64,000 nucleotides of DNA from Halocaridina rubra (lineage: Eukaryota > Arthropoda > Malacostraca > Decapoda > Atyidae): the NCBI GenBank assembly GCA_037179515.1, contig JAXCGZ010022658.1, positions 165,001 to 229,000 of the forward strand, read 5' to 3'. The position numbers and the translations under genes are program-made. Below, one piece after another: positions 37,140 through 51,587 of this stretch. How positions within the stretch are numbered: position 1 is the first letter of the stretch; every line of letters begins with the position of its first letter. Below the pieces are notes generated by a model. The model ran no database searches. It was not told the DNA's origin and worked only from the letters and a program-made list of their open reading frames with translations.

Positions 37140-38775
37140 TAAGAGAATGATTGTCAAAGAAGAGTGTGGGTTCAGGAAACAAAGATGTGCAGATCAGGTG
37201 TTTCTGGTAAGGCACGTGTGTAAGAAGTTCTTAGTGTAAGGTAGAAACAGTTTTTAGGCCTGTATGAACTTAGAGAAAGAGTGAGGGTTGGTAGAGAAGC
37301 TTTGTGGAGTGTGTTTCGGCTCTATGGAATAAGTGGAAGTTTGTTGAATGCGATAAAAAGTTTTAACATGAAAAGCATAGAGCGGGTGAGAGTCGGGAAT
37401 GGTATGAGTGATTAGTTTACGTCAAGAACATTAGAAAAGAGGACACTGCAACATACCTACTAGCACACACGAGGCAGTTCCATTTTTGACTGATGATCTC
37501 AACATGTCAAACATATTCTAGTCTACTCTATTTTTTTTTTTATCATCCTTCAACTAATAATTATAATTTTTTTTCCATTCGACAAATGCCCTCAGTACAG
37601 CTATCCTTCATTAGGATCGTTGTCTACCAGTGTTAGTCCTCGTCACCAACTTTTCTCCACAGCTAGAGGGGGAACGTGTTACGCCCTCCTTCCCCACCTG
37701 AATCTGCAGTCGGAGGGAGAACTACAGATACCTAGGCACAGGTGTAGGTGCAGGGGTCGCTAAGCACAAGGTTGTGTGATGTCGCCATGGTTGTTTAATG
37801 TATATCTGGCTGGAGTGGAAAGGGAAGTAAATGAAACAGTATTAGACAGAGGCTTGGACTTTGTGGGTGAGTATGGAAGGTTGTGAAAACTGAATTATTT
37901 GCTATATGCAGATAACACAGAACTGGTGGCTGACACTGAGAATGAACTGAATCATTTGGTGATTGAATTTGTTAAGGTGTGTGAAAGAAGGAAATTGCTG
38001 GTGAATACTGGTAAAAGTAAAGTCTTGAGATGCACAAGCAGTGTTAATGGTGGGAGATTGAATGTAGGAATGAACGGGGAGTTCACAGGTATCAAGGAAT
38101 GGAAGACTGGATGCGGAGGGAAGTCATGGAGTGCAGGAAACGAGAAAATGTTTAGGCGGGGTCATAAGGGTGATGAAAAATCTGTATTTGAAAATGAATG
38201 CAAAGAGAAGGATATATGAAGGTGTGATTGTGCTGGTAGCGTTGTATGGAGCAGACACTAAGAATGCAAGAGCGGATGAAAAGAACAAGTTAGTTGTAAT
38301 TGAAATGAGGTACTGGAGTAGTATGATTTGTGTATTTATATCTAGAATAGATAGAGTAAGAAATTAGGAGGTCTGGGAGAGAACGGGTACTGACAGAAAC
38401 CTGTCGGATAGGTTAGGTCAGAGAATATTAACTTGGTTTGGACATATGGTTAGGATGGGAGATGAACGAATAGCGAAGAGAGCGTGGAGTGCAAAAGTGG
38501 TTGGAGTTAGGCCAAGAGGAAGACCCAGCTAGAATTAGATGAATGTATGACATGAAAAGAGCATTGGATATGTATGGAATGTCAGTGGAGCAGAGAAGAG
38601 AGTGTGCAAGAGACAGAAATGAGTAGAGAAAGATTGTGTATAGGTTACACGGGCCAAAAGGATTTCTTACACTTGCTAGCACAGTGAACTGTGATGGACG
38701 GGTGTGATGGAAGTTGCCAGGTGATGAAGCGACGGTGGTAAAACAGCTGCAGCTTTCGGACCTCACTGTAGCTCA
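37140..38775 (+). pseudogene. RTE-like LINE reverse transcriptase, decayed
   Basis: Starts with an EECGFRKQRCADQVFLVRHVC-like segment, then a FMNLEKEYDRV-type decayed palm block. After the inserted CR1 tail come a SPWLFNVYLAGVEREVNETV-like segment (37786-37840), YADNTELVADTENEL (37902; ADD has become ADN) and CERRKLLVNTGKSKVLRCTS. A C-terminal RWFGHMVRMGDER-like part follows to about 38620. Multiple stops. It differs from the RTE at 3085 and 48235. Confidence 0.72.
37428..37736 (-). mobile_element. CR1-like LINE 3' end fragment inserted in the RTE-like LINE
   Basis: Reverse complement of the 33011-33320 3' UTR, ending in AAGAACATTAG at 37432. Severely 5'-truncated, as usual for CR1. Confidence 0.78.
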
Positions 38776-38784
38776 TCTTTGCAT

Positions 38785-38965
38785 GCCTACTTTATGGGTG
38801 ACTCAAGCAGGGTAGAAGAGGAAAAATGTGGCAATCCTTTATCCCCAAGGAGCTTAGATAAATAGTTGAGATATGTGTGGATCGTAGCTCGGCTACCCCC
38901 TTTACAAGGGGGAATGGGACCATGTGCATTAATTGATAGAGCCTAGGCTAACACAATTAGCCCAT
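38785..38965 (+). repeat. Short dispersed repeat D
   Basis: GTGGCAATCCTTTATCCCCA then AGGAGCTTAGATAAATAGTT, and later CTTTACAAGGGGGAAT. Also at 52425-52595 and, as a fragment, 5855-5912. Unclassified. Confidence 0.55.
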
Positions 38966-39389
38966 TCCCTTTGAGTATATATCATGATCACTGTCTGCTA
39001 TATTTGAATATTTCTGGGATTTCACTACACATTGTTGCATGATACTGTACTGCAGCATATCGTTAAAAGTTTGGCATTTCCTATATTTTTTCATCAAATA
39101 AGATTAGGTTAGTTTACATTCTGTAAATACCCAACGCCGCCCATCAGAATCAGTTTTTTCTGCGGAACAAGTACTGTACTGAGCTGGGGGACGGAATGCA
39201 AAGGCACCCATTCAGCTCCGACCAGCCGTTCCCCTTATTTACACTTGATTATGTAATTTGAAACATTTTCTAAGGATTTAAAAATATAGTGGTTGATCTT
39301 TAAGGACCGCTTTAATTTCTAATAAGTAGTAATTAACTGATAAACATACATGTGTCTTCCCTTGAGATTTGCCTTTGACTTCAATATTG

Positions 39390-39943
<554 letters not shown>

Positions 39944-40157
39944 GTTGTTGATGTTATGATTTGTACGTAGCTATAGTTAAGCATTCCCCGTCCTTCCATT
40001 TTTTTTTTTGGGGGGGGATCCATTATTTTCCATGTTCTTGGGCGAGTGGCAATTTTTAAATGTGCAATGGTTGCCAATGCTAATGCCATATTTTCTCTAG
40101 CACATTTTAGAGCATTATTGACATGAGCATCACCATCAGGGTTATTTAATTGCGATT

Positions 40158-40158
40158 G

Positions 40159-40250
<92 letters not shown>
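40158..40250. repeat. (AAT)n microsatellite
   Basis: About 31 AAT units. Confidence 0.95.
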
Positions 40251-40251
<1 letters not shown>

Positions 40252-40659
40252 GTCTTCTTATCTTTAATGTGTATTGCATTCTCAACCTTATTATCCCATA
40301 CTCCTCACTAAAAGCCAAATTTTTATTTTTAACTCGTTATTATGAATCATAATCTGTTATTAAAGAATATTAATATTTGGGATCTTCATTGCAATATTGT
40401 TAAATGTACAAAAAATATATTTAAACTTCAAAGTACTAAAACAGTGGTGATTTTCCCATCTTCTCTCAGATTTTTTTATATGCTTTGATAAAAATTCTTG
40501 CAATGCTTATATATACATTTGTTGATTTGCAATATTTTAAATATTTTATATTGTAGAACATTGTTGTTATTCCTCAGTTCTTTGATTTCGAAGACAAATA
40601 AAAAGGAGTTTTTTTTTTTATAGTACACTTATTGCTAGTCACTCACATTTGTAATATTG
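40251..40659. other. No recognised feature
   Basis: AT-rich sequence. I found neither a gene nor a left-arm match. Confidence 0.45.
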
Positions 40660-41165
40660 CATGCTTGATTGATGACTAATGTAATGGTGAAACTTTGAAC
40701 AACGGAGGAGAGGCGTTGTTCGTCAATTGCTGGTTTATTTTTATAGTACTTCTAGAAACATTGCCTTCATTTATAGTGTATTCCACTCTACCAACTGCAG
40801 ACATCTTGTATATTCGTGTTTTGGTTAGTATTTTGCCTCTTTCATTTATGAAACAAACTAGGTAGAAAACCGGTTCTATTATTTGTAAATGTTCTTTCAG
40901 TATTGGTTTGGGGGTTTGAAGCTGGAAGCGCAGTAGCGAAGTGATTCGAGTAATCGACTCTGAAAATGACAGACTCGCGATCGATCCCACAGCAGGGTCT
41001 TAGGAAGGTAGTCCAGCCTTAGCCCAGCTTCAACTTATCCGCCCTCCCTAATGGGGATTACTACTGACACGTAAACAAACTTTTGAATAATGATTTCAAT
41101 GATTTGAATTTGGGTGGATTGGTTAAATTCTGTTCCATAGATATTGGATATTAAATTGCAGGAGG
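40660..41165 (-). repeat. Conserved arm block around a SINE, right copy
   Basis: Partner of 22090-22590. A 104-codon minus-strand frame (40990-40676) spans the SINE head and is not shared by the left copy, so I do not treat it as a gene. Confidence 0.75.
40917..41072 (+). mobile_element. SINE-A copy
   Basis: tRNA-like head AGTAGCGAAGTGATTCGAG (A-box) and CGCGATCGATCCCAC (B-box), body GTCCAGCCTTAGCCCAGCTT, end TAATGGGGATTACTACTGAC. The best full-length copy for defining the family. Confidence 0.8.
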
Positions 41166-41569
41166 GTTATGGATGGATGCAATGTCAGTCAATATCCAGT
41201 CTTAGCATGTATTTTCTCTCATTTTAGACTCCGTGGGATTAGAGAACTGATATCTTTTCTGTTTTACACAAAGGTAACTTACACATGGATGGATGTTGAG
41301 AAGGTAAAACATGGTGTTACTCGAGTGCGCAATCCTCTTCCTGTATTGATATATGTTTATCAGAAGTAGGACAGTTGCACGATTTCCCTTAAAACAACAA
41401 CCCACAAGGACAATTGCTCCTTCAGTATTTGTACCTTAGCTATTTTCGCACCTCATCTATTACTAATCCAATCTTAATTTCATATCCATCATTATATCCT
41501 AATTATATATTTCACCTTAGTATAATCAAGGGGTAAGTGCCCGTTTTTGCATCAAGAGTTGGAGACTAT
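41166..41569. other. Unannotated right-arm sequence
   Basis: Between two conserved blocks. The left arm here is occupied by transposons. Nothing else seen. Confidence 0.45.
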
Positions 41570-42640
41570 TATCCAAGGGATAATCATCCTAGGGTCATTT
41601 GTTCATACCCCATGTCTAATATCACTCGTCCAGTTAGGAAAAACCAGATGAAAGTATATTAGATTAGTTAGGTTTTGCTAGGTTAGTTAGATTATTCTAC
41701 ACCAGTTAAGAAAAGTGGTAATTGAAGTTGTTTAATATTATGATTTTAGATATATCTTTCCCTGAGATGCATTCCGTAATCATGCTCCATGCCATCCTTT
41801 GGCATCTCCTGCAATGTTGTTTGACTTCCACACCTGTAGACTCTGTCTTTCTCATGGAGCTAATCCTCAGCGTCGAGAGGGGGGGGAAGTGCAAAATGGG
41901 CTAAGCATTTTTTCCTTATTTCTAACCCAGGGAAGCAACAAAGCTTCCAGCTGCTTTAATTGTCTGTCAAGATAAGAAAATCCTGACAGTGAGGTGTAAA
42001 TTTGTGAAAGTAAGCATTTATCCCTATATTTTTACCCAAGAAAAAAACATGGAGGCAGACCTGGTGTGAGCCCATGGCCACATAATATTGAGGACATAGC
42101 ATTTCTTTTATGAGTGACACTGGGATGGGCAAAGAAAAAGGACGTCATTGGGCCAGGGATCAAGAAAATGATGATAAAAAAAAATGATATTGAGATGGGA
42201 AGCATTGTGACTTGTCGAATGTGAGAAGATAACAAGAGATGTATAATGGATTTGTCAGAAAACTTGGTGTACTTGTAGGCCTTGGAAAAGAACTGTAACT
42301 GAAGGTAAACTTATTACTGAGCTGTCGTGGACAGTCTTATTTAAGTCCAAAAGACCTTAAGTTGTAGCATAGCAATGGGCTGTTGATGCCATTGGCTAAG
42401 CTACCATTTGCATCTGGTTTTGCATAGCAAGGCCTCATTATCGTATAGCGGATTTTAATGCATGTATATTAGGGTTTTTAAAATCCACCAACCCAAAACG
42501 TGCTAGCTTTTGGAGAATATACTGGTTTTAAAATGCTGTAAGTTGATTCAGGTAAACATGATTTATGGGTCTACACTTTCACTTGAGAAAACTTCCATCT
42601 TAGCTTAAAGTAACTTATACTTAAAATTGCTAATCGTCGC
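41570..42640 (-). repeat. Conserved arm block, right copy
   Basis: Partner of 11500-12310. CTTGAGAAAACTTCCATCTT (42582-42601) is mirrored at 11567-11586. Confidence 0.65.
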
Positions 42641-42645
42641 AGTTT

Positions 42646-42785
42646 GGATCTTGTAAAGAAGAGTATCAGCATGGGTGCTAACTTTACTTAACAAGCTAAC
42701 CTAAGCTGGATTTCTTTATAAGTTAGTATACGGGATCATTTAGCTTCACATGGGGTTCTATTGATTAAGCATTTTTACAAGAACC
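42646..42785 (+). mobile_element. MITE family 1, copy
   Basis: GGATCTTGTAAAGAAGAGTA start. The end is near AAGCATTTTTACAAGAACCC. No mirrored copy sits at the matching left-arm site, so it may be right-arm specific. Confidence 0.7.
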
Positions 42786-43056
42786 CATATTTTGATAGTG
42801 TCAAATTACCCATACTTGTGGTATAGTATGCTTTTGACGCTAGTACCAGAAAACAGTGAAATGAACTTTTGTCTCCATTTGAAAATTCTACATGTGATAA
42901 AGAGATCTTTTTAGTATCTTGGCATATTGTTTTCATTCTTCATGTAAGTCTAAATTAATTTGATTGATTTAGGGCTAGCATCATATTTTGAAATATTTGA
43001 GTAATGTATGGCCGTTGTTGGTAACATTAAATATACTGCAACTTTGAAATGCATTT

Positions 43057-43266
43057 GGAACATGCAAAGAAGAAAAACCCTACTGTGCTCTAGAGTTATT
43101 AATAATAACAAGGCATGTCACCTAATATTAGCGAGCCTAACCTAATCATTTATGGGGTTATATAAATTATCAGGGTTTATTAGGGTAGGTTAGGTTAATG
43201 CCTAGCGAAACCCAAGTAACCTAACAATTTATGGGGTTATTTAATGCTCTCTTGTTTACACTTATT
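43057..43266 (+). mobile_element. MITE family 1, decayed copy
   Basis: AAAGAAGAAAAACCCTACTG start and GGTTATTTAATGCTCTC region, with two CCTAACC tracts. Opposite 6461-6571. Confidence 0.6.
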
Positions 43267-43344
43267 TACTCTTTCTATTTCTTACATTATAGGCATTGGA
43301 TGACTTGGCATTTGTTACTGTGTAATATACATATAATTGGGGAT

Positions 43345-43500
43345 CAGGTAATGTAATGGTCAGAATACTTTACTTGGGAGGTGACAGACTTGTAGCCGAG
43401 TCCACCACGGAGCAATAGAAATTGCATCATACCCTAATTCCCCAGCTTCTCTCTGTCTATGTCCACTCCCATTATGTGGAATAATAGTGGCAAGAAATAT
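43345..43500 (+). mobile_element. SINE-A copy
   Basis: Head GGTAATGTAATGGTCAGAAT, body CCTAATTCCCCAGCTTCTCT, end CCACTCCCATTATG. Mirror of 6258-6410. Confidence 0.7.
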
Positions 43501-44561
43501 AAACATTAATCTGTAAACATTACTGTAGTTTCTCTAATATATTTTCTCTGGGATATTGTTCTTAATTTTAATTTTTTCTTATTTTCCAACAGCGTACTAT
43601 CAAAATTACATTATTGAAATTGCGAAAGTAGTGGGACAACCATACTTTGTACACAGGCAGTGTCCTAAATTTTATTTTCACCTTGTTAAGTTGAGGGAAT
43701 TGAACTTAATTGTACAGGGACTCCTCGGGTTACAATGTCCTTGACTTATGATGTTTCGTTGTTATGATGCATCTCCCATAAACTATTAATAAATAATTTT
43801 TTCAACCTGCATAGTTTGTGTCGTAAATACAAATTTCTCTTGCTGAACAGGTTGTTGAGTGTGGCAGAAGAGTACATCATCATGTGGCATTGTTATGTGC
43901 GAATATATCAAATTAATGTTTTTATTTATTTATTTGTGTATGTATTTAGGTATGCTAAGGACCGAGTTTGAATTTATTAACAAAATTACCACATACATAG
44001 TCGTATATATGCTCTTCATGCAGAACAGTTTGTTGAGCGTAGTGGAAGAATACATCGCCGTGTGGCATTGTTGTGTACATATATATCATGTTAATGGTTT
44101 TATTTATTTATTTATTTACCTATTTATGTATTTGGTTGTGTGAAGGATATACAGGTATACCTCACCCAACGTTGTTAATTGGTTCCAAGAGAGACGACTT
44201 AAATCGAATTAACTTGTCCCTAGGCTAGCCTAGATATACAGATTTACTGTCCAGTAAACAAATTAATGAACTCTATTATGCCGTTGGCAACAGGCTTAGC
44301 ATGGGACGTGCATGGTGGCCAGTGTTGCCAGATAAAGCGGATGTTTTTATTTTCAAATGTATGGTACATTTTAAGATATATATTAATTACAAGATGGTAG
44401 TACTGTAATTAAAATAAAAATGTACTTCATCTTTAAGATACTTGAAATAACTTACCAGCTTACATGTATGTTTTTTATATTTGTCATTTCTCTCATTCAT
44501 GTATTCTGGCAACACTGATGGTGGCAGTGAGGAAGAAGATGCATACGTTTTGTCACACTTT

Positions 44562-45033
44562 CGTATCAGCTGATGCGCCCGCACACGCTATTTCCCTGAC
44601 AATATAATATTAAAAATATGTTTGTTGTTTGTTCTTAATGCTTTTTTCAATTTTCTTCATAATATCCGATCGCATTAAGCTGTAGAAGAGGAGTAGGATG
44701 CGGGAGAACGAACCTCTATCGGCAAACGTTTTGCTACTTCCGTATCAGCTGATGCACCCTCACACGCTATTTCCCTGACGATATTATATTAAAAATATGT
44801 TTGCTGTTTGTTCTTAATGCTTTTATTCAATTTTCTTCATAATATCCGATTGCATTAAGCGGTAGAAGAGGAGTAGGATGCGGGAGAACTAACCTCTATC
44901 GGCAAACGTTTTGCTACTTCCGTATCAGCTGATGCACCCTCACACGCTATTTCCCTGACAATATTATATTAAAAATAACTTTGCTGCTTGTTCTTAATGC
45001 TTTTTATCAATTTTCTTCATAATATCCGATCAT
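44562..45033. repeat. Tandem array, 179-180-bp unit
   Basis: Units start at 44562, 44741 and 44921. The third is incomplete, ending about AATATCCGATC. Confidence 0.85.
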
Positions 45034-45102
45034 AGCCAGTTTATCGTCCAGCGTTATAGCATGACTCTTAGCACTTGCACTAGGAATTTTCTTAGGTGCC
45101 AT
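45025..45102 (-). pseudogene. Tigger transposase N-terminus, truncated
   Basis: From ATG at 45102: MAPKKIPSASAKSHAITLDD followed by KLAMI, the basic start and first helix of a pogo/Tigger helix-turn-helix, then the tandem repeats. No catalytic domain. Confidence 0.6.
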
Positions 45103-45766
45103 GGGGGCAAAATATAAGGTCACAAGTGAATGAGAATGAGAGTAGCGGATAAACAGACGTATACTGTGCATAAACTAATCAATTCATAACAATAACGGTT
45201 TCGCGGGAATGACAAGTGACGACGCCTAATGGTAGATATTGGAACTACTGTACGTATTTTAATAAGATTTTATATGCTTTTATTCTTATTTATTGTACAA
45301 TAACATGATTTTATGTGCTTTTGTTTTTATTTATTGTACAGTAACATGATTTCATGTGCTTTTAATGGTTTTCTAGTGATATTATGATTCCAATATTTGT
45401 AGCGGACAGATGTAAAGTTGATTATAATGATGTAAACTTTATTTTTATTTATTTTTTTATTTTTCCATATATCTTTTTGAAAACCGACGTATAATCAAGA
45501 ATGACTTAACTCAAAACGACTTAAGCCGAGGTATACCTGTAGTTTGAATATATTTACAAAATAACCAAATACATGTACATAGTCGTAAACATGAACTTCG
45601 CCCTTGGAACAGTTTGTTGAGCATAGCAAAGAATACGTTGTAACACGGCTTTAAACTGAGGAAGAAGTTTCACCCAGTTCCCGCTCATACGCCATAGTGT
45701 TCTTTTGCTCATTCTTTCTTTGGTTTGTTTTGCTCGTGTGTGCGATAGTTTTTGGCCTGTATTATG

Positions 45767-45850
45767 CCTACCATGTGTATAGGAGATTCTTCTGCTGGCA
45801 ATGCCCTGAAGAAAAGGAAAGCCATCACCCTGTATCATATATACACAAGA
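45767..45850 (+). pseudogene. Tigger transposase N-terminus, truncated
   Basis: MPTMCIGDSSAGNALKKRKA then ITL; the frame becomes unrelated after about 25 codons. It resembles the start of the 13.2-15.6 kb Tigger (GDSSDVSADKKRKAITMEI). Confidence 0.55.
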
Positions 45851-45901
45851 TACAGGGATATTTTTATTTTTGTTTTGTTATTGGAGCTCTTTTTATATTC
45901 T

Positions 45902-45920
45902 AACCCATTAAGAGTAAATG
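45902..45920. repeat. Target-site duplication, left of SINE-B
   Basis: AACCCATTAAGAGTAAATG; the partner at 46114-46132 differs at one base. Confidence 0.88.
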
Positions 45921-46113
45921 TTCGGTTTTACGTCACGGACTCCCTTTTCTACCAAGGACTAGGATGGTTGCCTTCTTGCGAAGGACTTGTTTTGGCAGAT
46001 GTAATCGCTACCCTGAGTGCATGCACTTGCTAACCTCAGACCATGACGGGGCGCGAACCCCCAATCTGACACCTCAGAGTCGCGGACGTTACCGCTTGAG
46101 CCACGGTGACTAC
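45921..46113 (-). mobile_element. SINE-B copy 4 with target duplication
   Basis: 193 bp, minus strand, bounded by a 19-bp duplication with one mismatch, showing it moved by LINE-type retrotransposition. A-box CACCGTGGCTCAAGCGG and B-box near GGGGGTTCGCGCCCC on the minus strand. Unlike copies 1-3 it has no AT repeat next to it. Confidence 0.9.
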
Positions 46114-46311
46114 AACCCATTAAAAGTAAATGATTATAAGAATTAGTTTAGTATTTAGATATGAAACTTATTCATAAACACAAAATTACATACTTGTACG
46201 GTTTAGCTTTCAAGCTTATTCTTAAACACAAAGGTACATAACTTGTATGCATACAGAATTCTAAATTTTCACTAAAAGTGAATAGCCCTCATATATAGTA
46301 TACAGTAAATT

Positions 46312-46452
46312 GGGATTGCTGTAATGCAGGAGTTAGAGCACTCGACTTCGGAAGTGACAAACCCTGAAATCGATCCCACCGCAGTGCATTTGGAATGGCA
46401 TCTAGCCTTAATTTCCCAGTTTCAACCTCTGTTGGGGATATCTAGTGACTCA
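46312..46452 (+). mobile_element. SINE-A copy
   Basis: Head GCAGGAGTTAGAGCACTCGA and GAAATCGATCCCACC B-box, body AGCCTTAATTTCCCAG. Mirror of 5460-5565. Confidence 0.75.
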
Positions 46453-46699
46453 TAAAATGGCAAGCAACAATATCAAGACCATAATGTAAATAAATTTTTG
46501 CATATTTGAAGCATTGACCGTTTAGACAGAACAATAATATTCTAAATATGTCCAGTATTGTTACAGAAGGCCATAAGTTTGACCTTGTTTTATGAGCCAG
46601 TTTTGAATTTATTATAATGGATAACTTGTAGTTTGTGTTGCAAGCTCAAAATGTGTTCATATTTGGCTTTGCTCACCCTCTTTCAAAATGTCATTTTAA

Positions 46700-47150
46700 A
46701 ATGCCATGAACCCGTCAGGTTGTGGTTGTGATTGTTGTTCCCAAAGCTCCCTGTCCAATGATCCCTGAGTCCCTAAGGAGTGCCACAGCCAGAGTCGGGC
46801 TTTCCCACAGGTTGTTCAGGGAGTCTATGGTGCGTTGGTGGCGTATGTGGTGGTGTACGGTGCAGTTTTCAATAATATATTTCCTGGGATACTATCAGTG
46901 ATTCCAGCTAGAAGAAGTCTTGGTGAAATCACTGTCAAAGGGTCATTGTCGGTGTAGGAAAAATTTGTTTTGTGTTGTGTGTTGTAGGTGAGGGTGACAG
47001 AAGGTTCGGCCAAGTTCTAGTGGCCTGTGTGAGGCAGAGGTTTTTTTATGTCAGTTTGGCCTCTTACTAATCCTTTTGTGATTTGGAACTCCAGTGAGTG
47101 GACCTGTACCAAAGATGCTGCCACTCTAGGTCCAGTCAGGTGGTATTTCC
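46700..47150 (-). repeat. Unclassified block conserved between arms (right copy)
   Basis: Partner of 4770-5215. Plus-strand translation has an open stretch of about 59 codons from 46722 similar to the left copy minus strand, then stops. Confidence 0.6.
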
Positions 47151-47612
47151 TTGTACATCCGAATACATTTGACTTGTGCTGTATTACTGCATTAGCAGAT
47201 GAGTAGCTATTTATTGGTTATTTCTTTTTAATTAATGCTTTGAAATATTAACACTCTGTTGTGCTGCTTTAGACTGCAGGCTACCAAACTATTTGTGGTC
47301 TATTGTAACCTAACTTAAGCAAACTAACCTAATGTAACCTAACCAATTTTCCATGATGATTCATATATATAAAAAAATTCACTAAATATTTTTGCCGAGG
47401 ACACTTAAGTTTTAATGTAAATATCCCGCTAGACATCATACTAAAGTAGCACCAATAACTTTCGAATAGAATTTGTTCTTTAAGTACTAAAGTTTATATA
47501 TGTAATTTAACATATCATTTCAACTAAAAAGTTTGTATTAAATGTAAGTTGGCTTCCAAAGATGCCATATTAATATGAAGTTAAGTACCATGTTCTTAGT
47601 AATCTACTTAAT

Positions 47613-47950
47613 ACGGGATCCTCAATTTACGTCACAGCTCCGTTCCTTAAGATGTGTGGTAACCTGATTTTCTGCTTAAGTTGGAACACACCTAAATCAG
47701 TACCTACGTCATCCACCTGTGCTAACGTAGTAGTAAAGTCTCTCCCATTTCCAAGAGTTTTGCTATCCCTAATTTCACTTCCATGGTGATGGCTTTCCTT
47801 CAGTGCACTGCCATCAGAAAAATCTGCTTTACGCTTGTGAGACATTATACAGGCCATAGACATATTAAAATAAACAAAATAATTTATGGGAGATGCATCG
47901 TGACCACAAAGCATTATAAGTCGAGGACATCGTAAGCCGACCCCTTGTAC
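47613..47950 (-). mobile_element. Tigger-derived MITE with N-terminal coding remnant
   Basis: The right end complement reads GGGGTCGGCTTACGATGTCC, similar to the left end of the Tigger at 43715. A minus-strand frame from 47914 has MSHKRKADFSDGSALKE and then diverges by a shift. A fragment of the same kind is at 12330-12450. Absent from the matching left-arm site (between 4280 and 4330). Confidence 0.55.
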
Positions 47951-47987
47951 TAATAGTAATACTGCTGGTTATCTTTAGCATAGTAGA

Positions 47988-48152
47988 GGGGACCTCAGTT
48001 GGTTAGTGATAGATTGTGAGATTTGAGAAGCAACTAATGTGGATTCGATCCACTGCAGTAGGTTAGGAAGGGCATCCTCCCTTAATTCCCCAGCTCAGAA
48101 ATGTCAGTCTACCCGCAACCTAATGAGAACTAATTGACACATAATATGGTGC
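47988..48152 (+). mobile_element. SINE-A copy
   Basis: TGTGGATTCGATCCACTGCA (B-box) and CCTCCCTTAATTCCCCAGCT body. Mirror of 4128-4275. Confidence 0.75.
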
Positions 48153-48234
48153 ATTAATCTAGGATGCACTCGGATTAAGCAGTAAATACTGGTAATTAAT
48201 ATTTACAGCTTAAGAATAACAAACTATATGAGAA

Positions 48235-50030
<1,796 letters not shown>

Positions 50031-50073
50031 TTTGATACAATGAGAATCATTGCTGAAAACTTTTTTTGGCTCA

Positions 50074-50229
50074 GGATTTGATAAAGAAGAGTAAGCCATG
50101 GTGCTGTAGGGTTATTTACAAGGCAGTCACCTGACCTGATCTCTCCTGACAATATAACCTAAGTTAATAATTTACAAAATTATTTTAGTTTATATGGTAT
50201 TCTGGAGGTTAGTCATCTTTACAAGATCC
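50074..50229 (+). mobile_element. MITE family 1, copy
   Basis: GGATTTGATAAAGAAGAGTA start and TCATCTTTACAAGATCC end. Mirror of 2889-3052. Confidence 0.75.
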
Positions 50230-50674
50230 CACACTTTTGTCCTCCCTGCTTTTGTCATGGAATTTGTTGTACATTTAGGTCATTAAGAAACATATAAAGG
50301 AAAGGAATGTGATACTGTATAAGTGTACTAAAGGAAGGCAATTTGATGCCATTATAAAAAGTGGCATTTTTAAAGTGGAAATAGAAGCATTATGGACAAC
50401 CTATTACCAAAGAGTATGATAAATCCTCTAAAGTTTCATCTTGTTAAAAGAACAGGAGCTAATATGAACTTACTAATATATAAAGAGAATGATACGGCAC
50501 ACTATGATGTTAAGCAGCTGCTTTTAGATATACTGTATTTTCTTCTGGATTATTACAAGGAAGAAGGTTTGAAAAATTTTCAAAACTATTCTTTGGTCCA
50601 GGAAGACCATTTTATGTTTATGACTATTGTAATTGTATTGCTCTGAAGATTTGCTGCAGATCATCTTTAGAGCT

Positions 50675-50765
50675 CTCCAGTCGAAAGGCATCCAGGTTTA
50701 ATCCACCAGCTTAAGTCTGTTTGTGTCCACCTTCATGCATGCAGACTAACTGTGACACATGAGAT
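50675..50765 (+). mobile_element. SINE-A, 3' fragment
   Basis: GGCATCCAGGTTTAATCCAC then TGTTTGTGTCCACCTTC. Mirror of 2190-2345. Confidence 0.65.
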
Positions 50766-51082
50766 GGAGCAATTGTATTGAGTTAGTTTTGTTAACAGGT
50801 AAATTGGAAAAGCTTAAGATATGTTTTCTTCTCTGGGTGCCGGAAATATTTATTATTATTATATTGCATGACATTCACAGGTCATTATAGTTTAACTACT
50901 TACACGTCCATAATATATATTGCTCATGAGAGTTGAGGTTTGCATTGCAAGCACAGAACTTAAGGACTATTTTATTCTGAGGTCAAGATTTATTGAGTAA
51001 ATTCTGTACTATAGCACAGAGATCTTGAAGGCTAGCTTTTCTGAGGCCAACATTGAGTTTTGTCATCCTACTAATATAGTTT

Positions 51083-51288
51083 GGATCTTGTAAAGGAGAG
51101 TAACCCCAGGGTTCTTCTAGGATTATTCATACAAGGAAAATACAGTAACCCAAGCCTACCCAATCTAACCTAACCTAATCCAATGTAAGCTAACCAACCT
51201 AGCCTAACCAAACTTCTCCTAAATTAGAAATTTAAGGGATATTTAAATTTACATGGAGTTCTTGGAGTTACTTATCATTACAAGATCC
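51083..51288 (+). mobile_element. MITE family 1, full copy
   Basis: Good ends (GGATCTTGTAAAGGAGAGTA and complement) and CTAACCTAACCTAATCC inside. Mirror of 1641-1830. Confidence 0.8.
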
Positions 51289-51377
51289 ACCATTGTTTAT
51301 AAAGGATACAAGTTAATCCTATGAGAACGGCACATAGTCTACTAAAAGCTATTGAAATTTCCTAATAAAATTAAATA

Positions 51378-51465
51378 GAAAGGGGATCCAGCCTTAATCC
51401 CCCATCTTCAATCTGTGTCCACCCTCAGAATGGGAATTAATATTGACATAAAATGTTGTATATAG
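51378..51465 (+). mobile_element. SINE-A, 3' fragment
   Basis: GATCCAGCCTTAATCCCCCA and CTGTGTCCACCCTCAGAATG. Mirror of 1490-1558. Confidence 0.7.
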
Positions 51466-51587
51466 GGCCCACTCTTTATAGGGTATGATTTATGTGACTT
51501 TAGACATTACATCTGTCCGAATTAACTGCAACATGAAATGATTTTGAGGTGAGCTTATAGATCTGTCTTATTTAAAGCTGACTGTAC

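Larger units (their letters stand above)
37133..39122. other. Spacer at the centre of the inverted duplication
   Basis: Arm homology stops just after a shared GATGGGCGGC-containing block (37109-37132 on the left, 39123-39146 reversed on the right). Between the arms lie a decayed RTE-like LINE (37140-38775), a CR1 3' fragment inside it, and a short dispersed repeat (38785-38965). From about 38966 to 39122 I see no feature beyond AT-rich single-copy sequence. Confidence 0.7.
44152..45539 (-). mobile_element. Tigger-like element with 180-bp tandem repeats
   Basis: Perfect 12-bp ends CAGGTATACCTC and complement, with TA on both sides (44150-44151, 45540-45541). The interior holds about 2.7 units of 179-180 bp starting CGTATCAGCTGATG (44562, 44741, 44921). 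A minus-strand ATG at 45102 opens a 25-codon Tigger N-terminus. Confidence 0.85.
43715..45905 (+). mobile_element. Tigger-like element, truncated, split by a second Tigger
   Basis: Left end CAGGGACTCCTCGGGTTACA after TA. A leader with repeated units (43850-44000, 44020-44150, 45555-45660; GTTTGTTGAG...GAATAC) precedes an ATG at 45767 opening a KKRKAITL-type Tigger N-terminus. The right end is lost. The second Tigger at 44152-45539 interrupts it. Confidence 0.65.

Noticed and set aside
40676..40990. 104-codon minus-strand gene
   Set aside because: It spans a SINE-A head and the frame is not kept in the left-arm counterpart.
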